This document shows, in pieces, positions 32,251-40,944 of a stretch of 64,000 bases of DNA. The translations under genes and the position numbers were made by a program. Position 1 is the first letter of the stretch. Every line of letters begins with the position of its first letter. The notes beneath the pieces were generated by a model, which saw nothing but the letters and a program-made list of their open reading frames with translations, ran no database searches and was not told the origin of the DNA. The stretch is from Alphaproteobacteria bacterium (GTDB lineage Bacteria; Pseudomonadota; Alphaproteobacteria; CASFRQ01; SAAU01). The stretch spans positions 62,001 to 126,000 of the forward strand of contig SAAU01000004.1 in assembly GCA_009929265.1 (NCBI GenBank). The letters are read 5' to 3'.

Positions 32251-33207
32251 TTAAAAGGACATTTTTTCCCTTGGATTAAAAGAGCTTTCCTTTAAAAGCA
32301 GCTCTTCTAAAGCCTTATCTTTTTTATCTTCCAAAACGATTTCAAGTTTTACAATTAGATCTCCTGGATTGCTCTTTGTGGGAATTCCTTTGCCCTTAAG
32401 ACGCAGTTGTTTTCCAGAGCTTGAATACGGTGGAATTTTAAGAACAACTTTTGAGGTTAAGGTTGGAATTAAAATTTTTTCCCCCAAGACCGCTTCTTTT
32501 AAAGAAATCGGAAGGGAAAGCAAAATGTCATTCTCTTTTCTTTCAAAAAAGGGATGCGGCAAAATATGGATTTTAATCAAAGCGTCTCCCGCAGGCGCAC
32601 GTCCTGTTCCATTTTCCCCTTGCCCTTTTAAGCGTAAAATCGCCCCTTCTTTTGTCCCAGTTGGAATTTTGATTTTTCCTTTTTTTCCTGTTTTTAGGCG
32701 AATTTCTTTTTCAGAGCCTAATGCTGCATCAATAAAATCAACCGACAAAGTATAGTTTATATTTTGCCCAGGAATATCCGTTTGACGAGAACGAAAGGAC
32801 GAAAAGCCCCCCATTCCATCATCAGAAAAATTATGAAATCCTCTTGAAGATCCCCCTCCTGTAAAGGCACTGAAAATATCGGAAAAATCAAAGCCCCCTT
32901 CTGTTGAGGAAAACCCATGAGGATTAAAGCCTTGCCCCCCTCTTTGATTAAAGCCTTCAAATCCTGCGCCAAACCCTGCCTTTGGTTTTCCATGTTCATC
33001 AATTTGACCGCTATCATAAGCCTTTCTTTTCTCATCGTTTGAAAGAAGTTCATAGGCCTCCGTCACCTGTCTAAACTTGTCTGCGGCAACTTTATTATTG
33101 GGATTGACATCAGGATGCAATTTTCTGGCCAATTTCCGATAGGCTTTTTTTATTTCATCTTTGCTTGAAGAAGAAGAAACCCCTAAAACCTGATACGGGC
33201 TACTCAT
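32251..33207 (-). CDS. DnaJ/CbpA-like co-chaperone
   Basis: A 318-residue class B J-protein. The J domain has [20 protein letters not shown] and the HPD motif in KLHPDVNP. A Gly/Phe-rich linker (about 75-145) follows, then two DnaJ C-terminal substrate-binding domains ([40 protein letters not shown]). There is no zinc-finger region, so it is CbpA-like, not DnaJ. It would stimulate DnaK; dnaK is not in the window. Confidence 0.92.
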   Translation of the reverse strand: MSSPYQVLGVSSSSSKDEIKKAYRKLARKLHPDVNPNNKVAADKFRQVTEAYELLSNDEKRKAYDSGQIDEHGKPKAGFGAGFEGFNQRGGQGFNPHGFSSTEGGFDFSDIFSAFTGGGSSRGFHNFSDDGMGGFSSFRSRQTDIPGQNINYTLSVDFIDAALGSEKEIRLKTGKKGKIKIPTGTKEGAILRLKGQGENGTGRAPAGDALIKIHILPHPFFERKENDILLSLPISLKEAVLGEKILIPTLTSKVVLKIPPYSSSGKQLRLKGKGIPTKSNPGDLIVKLEIVLEDKKDKALEELLLKESSFNPREKMSF

Positions 33208-33335
33208 ATAAATACCCCTCCTTTTAACTTTTGTTTTTTATACTTTAACATTTACTTTGTTCTTTATATAGGTTATTTTTTAGAAAAATCCATATCTTTT
33301 ACTTAAACTTTTTTATTTTTAAGAGAGGCTTTCTT

Positions 33336-34229
33336 TTGAAAAACAGATCTACAGCGAAAAAACCACAAAATCGAAAGGATATCTTACTAAAAAGAGCAAG
33401 TTTCTTTTCTATTTCGACAGCTCTTCTTTTAATCGGTTTAAAAGGGGGCATCTTTTTGATGACTCATTCAGTTGCCATCCTTTCTTCCTTGGCGGATTCT
33501 GGACTGGATTTATTTGCCTCTTTCATTGGATTTTTGGCCATTAAGCAATCGCTTTTCCCGGCTGACAAAAAACATCGCTTTGGCCATGGAAAAGCCGAGG
33601 CCATTGGCGGAGCGGTTCAAGGAATTTTTATTTTCGTTTCAGCCTGTCTTCTTTTCAAAGAAGGCTTGTTTCGCTTTTTTAACCCAGAGCCCTTAAAAAA
33701 TGTCAGCTTAGGGATTTATTTGATGATTTTCTCTATTGGACTGACCGGGCTTCTTGTGCTTTATCAAAACTTTGTCATCAAGCAAACAAATTCTGTTTCA
33801 ATTAAGGCGGATAGAGCCCATTATCAAAGTGACTTTTTGATGAATTTAGGGGTCATTTTGTCCTTGATTGGGTCAACCTATTTTGGGTGGATAGATTCTT
33901 TATTTGCGCTTGTGACCTCCCTTTACCTTTTTTACACAGCTTTTGATGTTTTGAAACAGGTTCTTTTTATTTTAATGGATACCGAAATTTCAGAAAAAGA
34001 GAAACAGAAACTTGTCAAAATTATCAGCTCGTTTGAAAAAATTAAAAGCTATCAAAACCTCAAAACCCGCACAGATGGAAGCCGTATTTTCGTCCAATTC
34101 GATGCGCTTTTTGATGAAACAATAACCCTTCAAGACGCCCATAAAACAACCGATGCTCTTGAAGAAAAACTTAAATCTTCTTTTGAAACCATTGATATTG
34201 TTATTCACCAAGAGCCTTTTAGAAAATAA
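33336..34229 (+). CDS. Cation diffusion facilitator family efflux transporter
   Basis: Membrane antiporter for divalent metals such as zinc or iron. Six membrane segments are apparent. Metal-site motifs are SSLADSGLDLFASF in TM2 and HYQSDFLMNLGVIL in TM5, each with the Asp pair or His/Asp typical of the family. A cytoplasmic C-terminal domain follows (VKIISSFEKIKSYQNL to TIDIVIHQEP). The start is TTG at 33336, with GAGAGG eight bases upstream; no ATG fits. Length is 297 residues. The metal cannot be told from sequence. Confidence 0.92.
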   Translation: MKNRSTAKKPQNRKDILLKRASFFSISTALLLIGLKGGIFLMTHSVAILSSLADSGLDLFASFIGFLAIKQSLFPADKKHRFGHGKAEAIGGAVQGIFIFVSACLLFKEGLFRFFNPEPLKNVSLGIYLMIFSIGLTGLLVLYQNFVIKQTNSVSIKADRAHYQSDFLMNLGVILSLIGSTYFGWIDSLFALVTSLYLFYTAFDVLKQVLFILMDTEISEKEKQKLVKIISSFEKIKSYQNLKTRTDGSRIFVQFDALFDETITLQDAHKTTDALEEKLKSSFETIDIVIHQEPFRK

Positions 34230-34232
34230 CGC

Positions 34233-34266
34233 TTGATTTTTAAGCAGATTTGGGGTAGCTTACCCC
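34233..34266 (+). promoter_or_regulatory. Promoter of rplY operon with overlapping inverted repeat
   Basis: TTGATT (34233-34238), 17 bases, TAGCTT (34256-34261). A GGGGTA-GCT-TACCCC inverted repeat (34252-34266) sits on the -10 box. The following leader of about 85 bases contains GGAGGAG far from the start codon and may fold (GAAGA with TCTTC); it has no open frame. Confidence 0.5.
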
Positions 34267-34353
34267 TGTATTTGGAAGAAGAACGTTCACCACCCCTGGA
34301 GGAGTTTGTTATCTTCTAAATTCAAAATTTAATAATTTTTTAAGGAAAATAAA

Positions 34354-34995
34354 ATGAATACAACATTAAAAGTCACTGCTCGTGAAAAGACTGGTAAGGG
34401 GGCCATTCGTTCAAACCGTCTTCAAGGATTTATCCCAGCAGTTATTTACGGAGATAAAAAAGCTCCTGTTATGATTAACTTGGAAGAAAAAGCTCTCGTT
34501 ATGGAAATGCAAAGAGCAGGTTTCGGAACAAGACAATTTGACCTTGAACTCGACGGTAAAAAACATCATGTTATTTGTCAAGACGTTCAATTTCACCCTG
34601 TTTCAGACAGACCTTTGCACGTTGATTTCTTAAGAATCTCTAAAGATTCTGTCTTAACTCTTAACATCCCTGTTCATGTTAAAAACGAAGAAGAATGTGC
34701 CGGAATTAAATTAGGTGGGATTTTGAACCTTGTTCACAGAGAAATCGAAGTTTCTTGCCCAGCTTCCAAAATTATCGATTCTTTTGTTATCGATTTGGAA
34801 AAATTAAATGTTGGGGACGTTGTCACATTAGCTGACATTGATATGCCAAAAGAAGTTGTTCCTTCTTTAGACGCAGACGAAACAATCCTCTCTATTACGC
34901 CTCCTCAAGCATCAGCTCCAGTAGACGAAGAAACTTCTGAGGAAGCTTCCGAAAAACCAGCTGAAGCTCCTAAGGAAGAAGCTGAAGGAAAATAA
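34354..34995 (+). CDS. rplY: 50S ribosomal protein L25 (Ctc form)
   Basis: Binds 5S rRNA in the large subunit. The 213-residue protein has the L25 domain first (KVTAREKTGKGAIRSNRL, GFIPAVIYG, HHVICQDVQFHPV) and a TL5/Ctc C-terminal beta domain (GIKLGGILNLVHREIEVSCP), then an acidic Pro/Glu tail. The long form is standard in alphaproteobacteria. It is first of rplY-pth-ychF, with one base to pth. Confidence 0.96.
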   Translation: MNTTLKVTAREKTGKGAIRSNRLQGFIPAVIYGDKKAPVMINLEEKALVMEMQRAGFGTRQFDLELDGKKHHVICQDVQFHPVSDRPLHVDFLRISKDSVLTLNIPVHVKNEEECAGIKLGGILNLVHREIEVSCPASKIIDSFVIDLEKLNVGDVVTLADIDMPKEVVPSLDADETILSITPPQASAPVDEETSEEASEKPAEAPKEEAEGK

Positions 34996-34996
34996 G

Positions 34997-35557
34997 ATGT
35001 TTCTTGTGGTGGGACTTGGCAACAAAGGGCCAGAGTATAAAAATACCCGCCATAACATCGGTTTTATGGCGGCAGATAAGATTATCTGCCGCTATCCTTT
35101 TGATAAAGGGCGAGAAAAATTTCAAGCCCTCCTTTATTCGGGGACCATTCAAAATGAAAAGGTTCTTTTGGTAAAGCCTTTAACCTATATGAATGCCTCT
35201 GGAAACGCTATCCAACAACTTATCAATTTTTACAAAATCCCCCTCTCAAATGTTCTGGTTATTCATGACGATATGGATTTACCTGTTGGAACTTTTAAAA
35301 TGAAACAAGGCGGGGGAGCAGGCGGTCATAATGGGCTTAAAAGTCTGGATGCTTGCTGCGGAAAAAATTATTTTCGGCTGCGAATTGGAATTGATCATCC
35401 TTTAGATAAAAACGATGTCATTAACTACGTCCTTCATACCTTTTCAAAAGAGGATTCTGTAAAAATTGATACCCTTTTAGAAACACTTATAGAGGCTCTT
35501 CCTCTTTTTTTAGAAAAAGGAAAAGACGCCTTTCTAAACAACCTTAAGAAAGAATAA
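34997..35557 (+). CDS. pth: Peptidyl-tRNA hydrolase
   Basis: Releases tRNA from prematurely dropped peptidyl-tRNA. The motifs VGLGNKGPEYKNTRHNIGFM (catalytic His in RHNIGF), VKPLTYMNASG, VIHDDMDLPVG and GGGAGGHNGLKSL are all present. Length is 186 residues. The ATG is one base after the rplY stop and has AAGGA upstream. ychF follows after two bases. Confidence 0.97.
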   Translation: MFLVVGLGNKGPEYKNTRHNIGFMAADKIICRYPFDKGREKFQALLYSGTIQNEKVLLVKPLTYMNASGNAIQQLINFYKIPLSNVLVIHDDMDLPVGTFKMKQGGGAGGHNGLKSLDACCGKNYFRLRIGIDHPLDKNDVINYVLHTFSKEDSVKIDTLLETLIEALPLFLEKGKDAFLNNLKKE

Positions 35558-35559
35558 CT

Positions 35560-36660
35560 ATGGGATTTAATTGTGGAATTATTGGTCTTCCAAATGTCGG
35601 AAAATCTACTTTATTCAATGCCTTAACATCAACAATCAACGCTCAAGCAGCTAACTATCCTTTTTGTACAATTGAGCCAAATGTCGGACGTGTTTTGGTT
35701 CCTGATGCCAGGTTGGACACTCTTCAACAAATTGACAAAGCTCAAAAAATTATTCCAACTCAACTTGAATTTGTCGATATTGCAGGGCTCGTTAAGGGGG
35801 CCTCCAAAGGCGAAGGTCTCGGCAACCAATTTTTGGGAAATATTCGAGAAGTTGACGCCCTCCTTCATGTTTTAAGATGCTTTGAAGATGGCAATATCAC
35901 TCACGTTGAAAGCACAATCGACCCTATTCGTGACGCAGAAACTATTAACACAGAGTTGATGATTGCGGATTTAGAAAGCCTTGAAAAACGAATCGTTCCA
36001 ATACAAAAAAAAGCCCATGGCGGGGATAAAGAAGCTATCGCAACGTTAGGCGTTATGGAAAAAGTCCTTGACGTGTTAAAAGAAGGACAACCTGCACGAA
36101 TTGTTCAATTTGATGATGAAGCGGATGTGAAAATTGCAAAATCCCTTTGTCTTTTGACAACAAAACCTGTGCTTTACATTTGTAATGTTGATGAAAAAAG
36201 TGCTGGAACGGGAAACGAGTTTTCAAAAAAGGTTTTTGAATTTGCTGAAAAAGAAGGCAATAAAGCCCTCCTCATTTCTGCCGAGATTGAAGCAGAACTT
36301 TCTGTTTTAGAAGAATCGGATCAAAAAGATTATTTAGAGGCACTTGGCCTTAAAGAAAAAGGACTCGATAGGTTAATTAAAACGGGATACGATTTATTGG
36401 GTTTGATTACATTCTTTACTTCTGGCCCTAAAGAAGCCCATGCTTGGACACTTAAAAAAGGCTCTTTTGCCCCACAAGCGGCCGGCGTGATTCATACCGA
36501 TTTTGAAAAAGGGTTTATTCGAGCCGAGGTTGTTTCCTATGAAGATTATGTGACTTGTAATGGAGAAACAAAGGCTAAAGAATTAGGAAAACTAAGATTG
36601 GAAGGAAAAACTTATCAAATCTTAGACGGAGATGTGGTTCATTTCCTCTTTAATGTTTAA
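35560..36660 (+). CDS. ychF: Ribosome-binding ATPase YchF
   Basis: Obg-family P-loop protein that binds ATP in preference to GTP. Walker A is [14 protein letters not shown], switch II is [17 protein letters not shown], and the NVDE motif (normally NKxD) explains the ATP preference. A coiled-coil insert and a C-terminal TGS domain ([14 protein letters not shown], ending [11 protein letters not shown]) complete it. Length is 366 residues. Third gene of rplY-pth-ychF. Confidence 0.97.
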   Translation: MGFNCGIIGLPNVGKSTLFNALTSTINAQAANYPFCTIEPNVGRVLVPDARLDTLQQIDKAQKIIPTQLEFVDIAGLVKGASKGEGLGNQFLGNIREVDALLHVLRCFEDGNITHVESTIDPIRDAETINTELMIADLESLEKRIVPIQKKAHGGDKEAIATLGVMEKVLDVLKEGQPARIVQFDDEADVKIAKSLCLLTTKPVLYICNVDEKSAGTGNEFSKKVFEFAEKEGNKALLISAEIEAELSVLEESDQKDYLEALGLKEKGLDRLIKTGYDLLGLITFFTSGPKEAHAWTLKKGSFAPQAAGVIHTDFEKGFIRAEVVSYEDYVTCNGETKAKELGKLRLEGKTYQILDGDVVHFLFNV

Positions 36661-36730
36661 TAAAACGCTTGAAAAGTATTTCAAACCTGCTAGATTAAAA
36701 GAAGAAGGTACTTTTATATGGAAGCAGGCA

Positions 36731-37165
36731 ATGGCAACGAAAGATTTGTTGAAAAGCTTATCTCTAAACTATCCACCACTTGATCGGGAGCATTTGGGTT
36801 TTTTCGAAACGATTCAAGGGGCGAAAAATTCTGCTGAAAATAAAGATATTCCTGGAATCACTGACGCTTTTGAGGCTTGCTATAACTACGCACGTGTCCA
36901 TTTTGTTCACGAAGAAAGAATTATGGATAAAATTCATTTTCCTGATAAAGAAGCCCATTTTAAAAGTCACGCTACTTTTATTAAAAACGTCTCAGAAATG
37001 CGAGAAAAATTTGAATATGCCTCTTCTTTGGAGGAAAAAGTTCAAATTGGACAGGACCTTGCTTCTTTCCTTGAAGTTTGGTTTTTAGGGCATGTGATGA
37101 GCCGTGATAGAATCTTAAAACCTTACCTTGTTCGTATCCGCGCGTTAATTCCTGAAGAAAGTTAA
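36731..37165 (+). CDS. Bacteriohemerythrin-like protein
   Basis: A 144-residue four-helix protein with the hemerythrin iron-ligand pattern: H in DREHLGFFE, H..HEE in ARVHFVHEERIM, HxxxH in AHFKSHATF, and HxxxD in WFLGHVMSRD. These would bind a diiron site for oxygen storage or sensing. I start at ATG 36731, preceded by GGAAGCAGGC; the frame is open to 36632 inside ychF, but those codons overlap a gene and carry a possible promoter (TTGAAA at 36669). It is a stand-alone domain. Confidence 0.88.
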   Translation: MATKDLLKSLSLNYPPLDREHLGFFETIQGAKNSAENKDIPGITDAFEACYNYARVHFVHEERIMDKIHFPDKEAHFKSHATFIKNVSEMREKFEYASSLEEKVQIGQDLASFLEVWFLGHVMSRDRILKPYLVRIRALIPEES

Positions 37166-37173
37166 TAAAACTA

Positions 37174-37202
37174 TTGACAAAAAATAAAATCTTTCTTAAA
37201 CT
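37174..37202 (+). promoter_or_regulatory. Promoter of the 37221 gene
   Basis: TTGACA (37174-37179), 17 bases, TAAACT (37197-37202), 18 bases before the ATG. It has one of the best -35 boxes in the window. Confidence 0.7.
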
Positions 37203-37220
37203 TAAGGAAGAGAGGGAATT

Positions 37221-38069
37221 ATGAGCGAAAAAGAAAACAAAATTATTTCCTGGAAGAACCCCAGCACACGGTCTTTAGAAGAAGCTCTTCAAAGACTGGA
37301 AACGAAAACGCCTGTCTCTCCTTCAGAAAATCCATTCCCAACGCCCTTCCCTTTAAAAGGCGAAGAAGAACAAACAAACGAAACCAGAGAAAAAAAACCT
37401 CTTTATGAGACTTCTTTTAAAGACGCCTCTGATTTTTCTGAAAAAACAAATCCTATGTCTTCAGAAGATCTCCTCCATACCATAGAGCTCTTTGAAAAAA
37501 CACTTCTTGCCCTTTTAGAAAAGGAGAAGGAGCAAAAAAATCAAGGGCATGATATTGGTTCTTTTCATCTTAAAGAAGAAGACCAAAGAGAGCCTTTAGA
37601 AAAGTTTGAAAATAATAAATTCAAAAATATTTTGGATGTTCATAATCCGGCTCAAAAAACGGTTATCGCTTTTTTAAGAATTGAAAATTTAGTTCATAAA
37701 TTACCAAAAGGGCAAAAAGAGGGCAAAGATGCTCTTGAAAAAGCACTTATCAAAAATACTGATAGCTTAGAAAAAAGCCTTTTGGACGTTCAGAAAAAAC
37801 TTCAAAATCTTGAAAAACGGATGGCTCATATTAAACACCTTAAAAGCGCTTTTCCTCAAATCAGAACAGGGCTAGAACCCTATGAAACAGCTATTAAGAA
37901 AAAAGGGGTTAAGTCTGCCGAAAAAATGATTGAAGGGGTGACTCAAAAAGTTTTAAAAGACAAAAAGACTGAAGATAAAAAAGAAAATCCTACGGAGACA
38001 AAGCCAACATCTAAAAAATCAACAACTCCTCCGCTCTCTTCGTTTAATAAAAACGGCTATTGTGCTTAA
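37221..38069 (+). CDS. Coiled-coil protein of unknown function
   Basis: A 282-residue, very hydrophilic protein rich in Lys and Glu. Residues 1-60 are Pro/Ser-rich, 75-110 form a helix (EDLLHTIELFEKTLLALLEK), and 145-225 form a longer heptad pattern (LEKSLLDVQKKLQNLEKRM). The C-terminus is a Lys/Thr/Pro-rich linker. No signal peptide or membrane segment is present. I do not recognise it. It has a strong promoter of its own, AGAGGG as ribosome binding site, and lies between hemerythrin and rex. Confidence 0.7.
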   Translation: MSEKENKIISWKNPSTRSLEEALQRLETKTPVSPSENPFPTPFPLKGEEEQTNETREKKPLYETSFKDASDFSEKTNPMSSEDLLHTIELFEKTLLALLEKEKEQKNQGHDIGSFHLKEEDQREPLEKFENNKFKNILDVHNPAQKTVIAFLRIENLVHKLPKGQKEGKDALEKALIKNTDSLEKSLLDVQKKLQNLEKRMAHIKHLKSAFPQIRTGLEPYETAIKKKGVKSAEKMIEGVTQKVLKDKKTEDKKENPTETKPTSKKSTTPPLSSFNKNGYCA

Positions 38070-38153
38070 CTTTCTTGAAGCGCTTTCAAAAATCAGCTTG
38101 ACATCAGCGCAATTGTTCTTATTCTCTTAGAAAAGATAATTTTCGAGGTAGAT

Positions 38154-38813
38154 ATGGCTGAAACAAATCATATAAAAAGGTTAAACAAAATTCCCTCTAT
38201 TCGAAGGCTTCCCCGTTATTTGAAGTGTTTGAATGACTTTGAAAAGCAAGGGCGTGATGTTGTCTCTTCAACCGAACTTTCTTCGACTTTGAAATGGCTC
38301 CCTATTGTGGTGAAAAAGGATTTGCAAATTGTCACCCCCCCCACGCAAAAAAGAACGGGATATAAAGTCCATGGCACTATTTTAGCCATTGAACATTTTT
38401 TGGGTTGGAATCATCCTATGCCAACGATTTTAGTTGGGGTTGGTAATTTGGGAGCAGCTCTTTTAAATTACGGTAAATTTCAGGGATTGGAATTCAAAGC
38501 GGCCTTTGATGTTAAAAACGAAGGGCAAGATACCAATGCTGTCCCCTTTCATTTAATGACGGATCTTCCTGATTTTCTTTCTAAACAAAAAATTGATGTT
38601 GCCGTCATTACAACCCCAGAGGATGTCGCTCAAGAGACGGCTAATCTTTTAATTTCTTTAGGAATTAAAGCCCTTTGGAATTTCACATCAAAACGAATTA
38701 GTGTGCCAGATGACGTTCTTTTACAACGGGAGGATTTATCCGCAGGGCTTGCCGAGCTTTGCGCCAAAATCCATCATATCAAAGGGGTTGAAGAAACTTC
38801 TTTAAGCGAATAA
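38154..38813 (+). CDS. rex: Redox-sensing transcriptional repressor Rex
   Basis: Repressor that leaves DNA when NADH is high, controlling fermentative and anaerobic genes. The N-terminal winged helix has PSIRRLPRYLKCLNDFEKQG and SSTELSSTLKW; the Rossmann domain has ILVGVGNLGAALLNY and AAFDV; the C-terminus has IDVAVITTPEDVAQETANLL and the domain-swapped helix. Length is 219 residues. Likely targets in the window, such as pta-ackA, show no clear Rex palindrome. Rex is best known from Gram-positive bacteria, so it is notable here. Confidence 0.93.
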   Translation: MAETNHIKRLNKIPSIRRLPRYLKCLNDFEKQGRDVVSSTELSSTLKWLPIVVKKDLQIVTPPTQKRTGYKVHGTILAIEHFLGWNHPMPTILVGVGNLGAALLNYGKFQGLEFKAAFDVKNEGQDTNAVPFHLMTDLPDFLSKQKIDVAVITTPEDVAQETANLLISLGIKALWNFTSKRISVPDDVLLQREDLSAGLAELCAKIHHIKGVEETSLSE

Positions 38814-38818
38814 CACCC

Positions 38819-39562
38819 CTAACCCTTATGACGTTCTGACATTTCCTTTAAGGCGCGTGTGATGGCCCTTGTATCTTTTTCTGTGGCTAAATAGTGATTA
38901 CTTCCTTTTAGAACCCAAATTTCAACATTTTCAGTTGTCAAAGCATCCTTAATTTCAAAATCCTTTTTATAGGAAACCTGATCATCTTTATCCCCATGAA
39001 TGAGAATAACATCCCCGTCATAGCGAATTTTATCTTGAAGCAAAAGGTGCTCACGCCCTTCTTCAAAAAGATGATATGTCCAGCAATATCCTTTTGTCTC
39101 TGCACTTGGACCAATAACTTTTTCTTCTTTAAGCCGTTCTTTATCTTCAGGTTTTAGGATATTCCAAACATCCTCTGTAAAATCGACCGCAGAACAAAGT
39201 CCAACAATTCCTTTAACCTTTTCAGGCCGTTGGATGGCCAAAAGTTCAACAATCCATCCCCCAAAGCTGCTCCCGACTAAAATCATATCTCCTTGAATTA
39301 AAGCGTCTGTAATTTCCAAAGCATCATTTAGATAATTTCCAACCGAAATATCAGCTGGAGTTCCGGAAGAATCTCCATGCCCTGTGGCATCAAAGCAAAA
39401 ATAAGCATGTCCATTTTCACGACAAAACTCTTTCACGACTTTAGCCTTGTGCGCGTTTAAAGATGACATAAATCCATGACAATAAACAAATGTGGGCTTA
39501 GAACCTTCCTCATATTCATACGCAAGCGTTGTTCCGTCTTTTTTTGTAAAAAGACCTTTCAT
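38819..39562 (-). CDS. Alpha/beta hydrolase
   Basis: A 247-residue serine hydrolase of the alpha/beta fold. The oxyanion region is VYCHGFMSS, the nucleophile elbow is VGSSFGGW with Ser99, the acid is in LIHGDKDDQV, and the catalytic His in GSNHYL. It resembles the ABHD10/YqiA-like hydrolases common in alphaproteobacteria, some of which are thioesterases. The natural substrate is unknown. It converges on rex with a five-base gap. Confidence 0.88.
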   Translation of the reverse strand: MKGLFTKKDGTTLAYEYEEGSKPTFVYCHGFMSSLNAHKAKVVKEFCRENGHAYFCFDATGHGDSSGTPADISVGNYLNDALEITDALIQGDMILVGSSFGGWIVELLAIQRPEKVKGIVGLCSAVDFTEDVWNILKPEDKERLKEEKVIGPSAETKGYCWTYHLFEEGREHLLLQDKIRYDGDVILIHGDKDDQVSYKKDFEIKDALTTENVEIWVLKGSNHYLATEKDTRAITRALKEMSERHKG

Positions 39563-39580
39563 TTTATCCCCCTCTTAAAT

Positions 39581-40030
39581 CTAACTTTTTTGAATTCGAT
39601 GAACGACACAGGTTCCTTGAAGTAAATCTTTTAATTCATAACAGAGCGTTTTTAAGGTTGTCAAATCCCCTTGAACCCCTACACGATAATACGTCTCATA
39701 CGTATGATAGTAAGGCTCTTTTCTTTGAACGGCACAGCTATATTTTTTTAAAGATTTGAAAAAGAACAAGGCCTTTTCAGGGCTTGAAAAGGAGCCTAAT
39801 TGAAGAAAATAATTTTCGCCTTTAAGCTTTTCTTTTGTTAAAAGAACCTTTTTTGCCCTTTCTTGAGGTACTATTTTTTCTTGCCCTATTTCCTTTTCAG
39901 AGGAAAAAACTCGAATGGGAAAAGAGGAAACTAAAACAGCATCTTCCTTTTTAGAAAGCGAAGAACAGGCCGCAAGCGTTCCAAGAACCCCTGCGATGAT
40001 ACATGCTGAAATTTTCCAAGAAAACGGCAT
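39581..40030 (-). CDS. SPOR-domain lipoprotein
   Basis: A 149-residue lipoprotein. Signal peptide PFSWKISACIIAGVLGT with lipobox LAAC (Cys22). The C-terminal 75 residues form a SPOR domain (YFLQLGSFSSPEKALFFFK to YYRVGVQGDLTTLKTLC), which binds denuded glycan strands at the division septum. I start at 40030 (MPFSW), after AGGG, because the upstream 24 codons are not signal-like. It is read divergently from comF, with a 73-base shared promoter region. Confidence 0.85.
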   Translation of the reverse strand: MPFSWKISACIIAGVLGTLAACSSLSKKEDAVLVSSFPIRVFSSEKEIGQEKIVPQERAKKVLLTKEKLKGENYFLQLGSFSSPEKALFFFKSLKKYSCAVQRKEPYYHTYETYYRVGVQGDLTTLKTLCYELKDLLQGTCVVHRIQKS

Positions 40031-40103
40031 TTTTTCCCTTTCTTCTTCCTTTTGTTTAAGATAGAATATCTTTTCATAAAAATCAAACAAAAAAGAAGAC
40101 AAA

Positions 40104-40844
40104 ATGAAGATATCTTCCTCAATTTTAAGAAAAATTTTTGATTTTATTTTTCCCCCTTCTTGTCTAATTTGTCATAAAAAAGTTGAAGGGGATAATATGC
40201 TTTGCCCTGATTGCTTTAAAAAAATTCATTTTATCTGCTCTCCTGTGTGCCAAATATGCGGCACACCCTTAGATTATGAAGGAGTTTTTCTCTGTCCTTC
40301 TTGTCTTCAAAAGAAATTCTATTTTGAAAGAAATCTATCCGCTGTTGTTTATGATGCGGTTTCAAAAAAGCTTATTCTTCCTTTCAAACACCAAGATAAA
40401 ATAGAGCTAACTTCCTTTATAGCCTCTGCCCTTTTACGCGCAGGGGAAGATCTTTTTCCTCTTGTTGATACACTTATCCCCGTTCCTATTCATAGGCGAA
40501 AAATGTTGAAACGGAAATATAATCAAGCCGCCCTTTTGGCTCAAATACTTTCAAAAAAAACCCATAAAAAATATATGCCTTTGGGGTTAAAGAAAGATTT
40601 TTACGGACAAAGTCAGGGACATCTCAGTCCCAAAAAACGCTTTCAAAATGTAAAAAATTCTTTTAGTGTTCCGTCGGCTTCAAAAATAAAGGGAAAAAGC
40701 ATCCTTCTTATTGATGATGTTTTCACAACGGGAGCCACCGTCAATGAATGCGCTAAAACGCTTAAAAAAGCAGGGGCAAAAAGCGTTTATGTTTTAACTT
40801 TCGCAAAAGTTTTGCCTTTTGAAGAGTCTTCTCTTCCTTCTTAA
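40104..40844 (+). CDS. ComF family phosphoribosyltransferase-like protein
   Basis: A 246-residue ComF-type protein. The N-terminal zinc ribbon has CLICHKKV, CPDC, CQICGTPL and CPSC. The PRPP-binding loop is ILLIDDVFTTGATVNECAKT, and KRKYNQAALLA and the KNSFSV block match the family. Relatives aid natural transformation in Bacillus and Haemophilus; in alphaproteobacteria the role is undefined. The usual neighbour in alphaproteobacteria (grxC) is not present. Confidence 0.92.
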   Translation: MKISSSILRKIFDFIFPPSCLICHKKVEGDNMLCPDCFKKIHFICSPVCQICGTPLDYEGVFLCPSCLQKKFYFERNLSAVVYDAVSKKLILPFKHQDKIELTSFIASALLRAGEDLFPLVDTLIPVPIHRRKMLKRKYNQAALLAQILSKKTHKKYMPLGLKKDFYGQSQGHLSPKKRFQNVKNSFSVPSASKIKGKSILLIDDVFTTGATVNECAKTLKKAGAKSVYVLTFAKVLPFEESSLPS

Positions 40845-40866
40845 AGCCCTTCCCTCTTTTTAAAAA

Positions 40867-40902
40867 CAGACATAAAAACAGACATAAAAACAGGCATAAA
40901 AA
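40867..40902. repeat. Three tandem 12-bp repeats
   Basis: Unit CAGACATAAAAA three times, the third with one change (CAGGC). It lies between comF and the terminator. It is probably slippage; the short unit and copy number exclude a CRISPR array. Confidence 0.85.
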
Positions 40903-40927
40903 AAGAGGAGTTTCCCCCTCTTTTTTC
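40897..40927. terminator. Bidirectional terminator between comF and ackA
   Basis: AAAAAAGAGG, short loop, CCCCTCTTTTTT. Confidence 0.8.
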
Positions 40928-40944
40928 CATTTACTCTTTTTTAC

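Noticed and set aside
38090-38153. A promoter and Rex autoregulatory operator before rex
   Set aside because: TTGACA at 38098 has no matching -10 at 17 bases, and no TTGTGA-type inverted repeat is present.
40867-40902. Three tandem 12-bp units as a possible CRISPR or iteron array
   Set aside because: The units are adjacent without spacers and there are only three; they sit between a gene end and a terminator.
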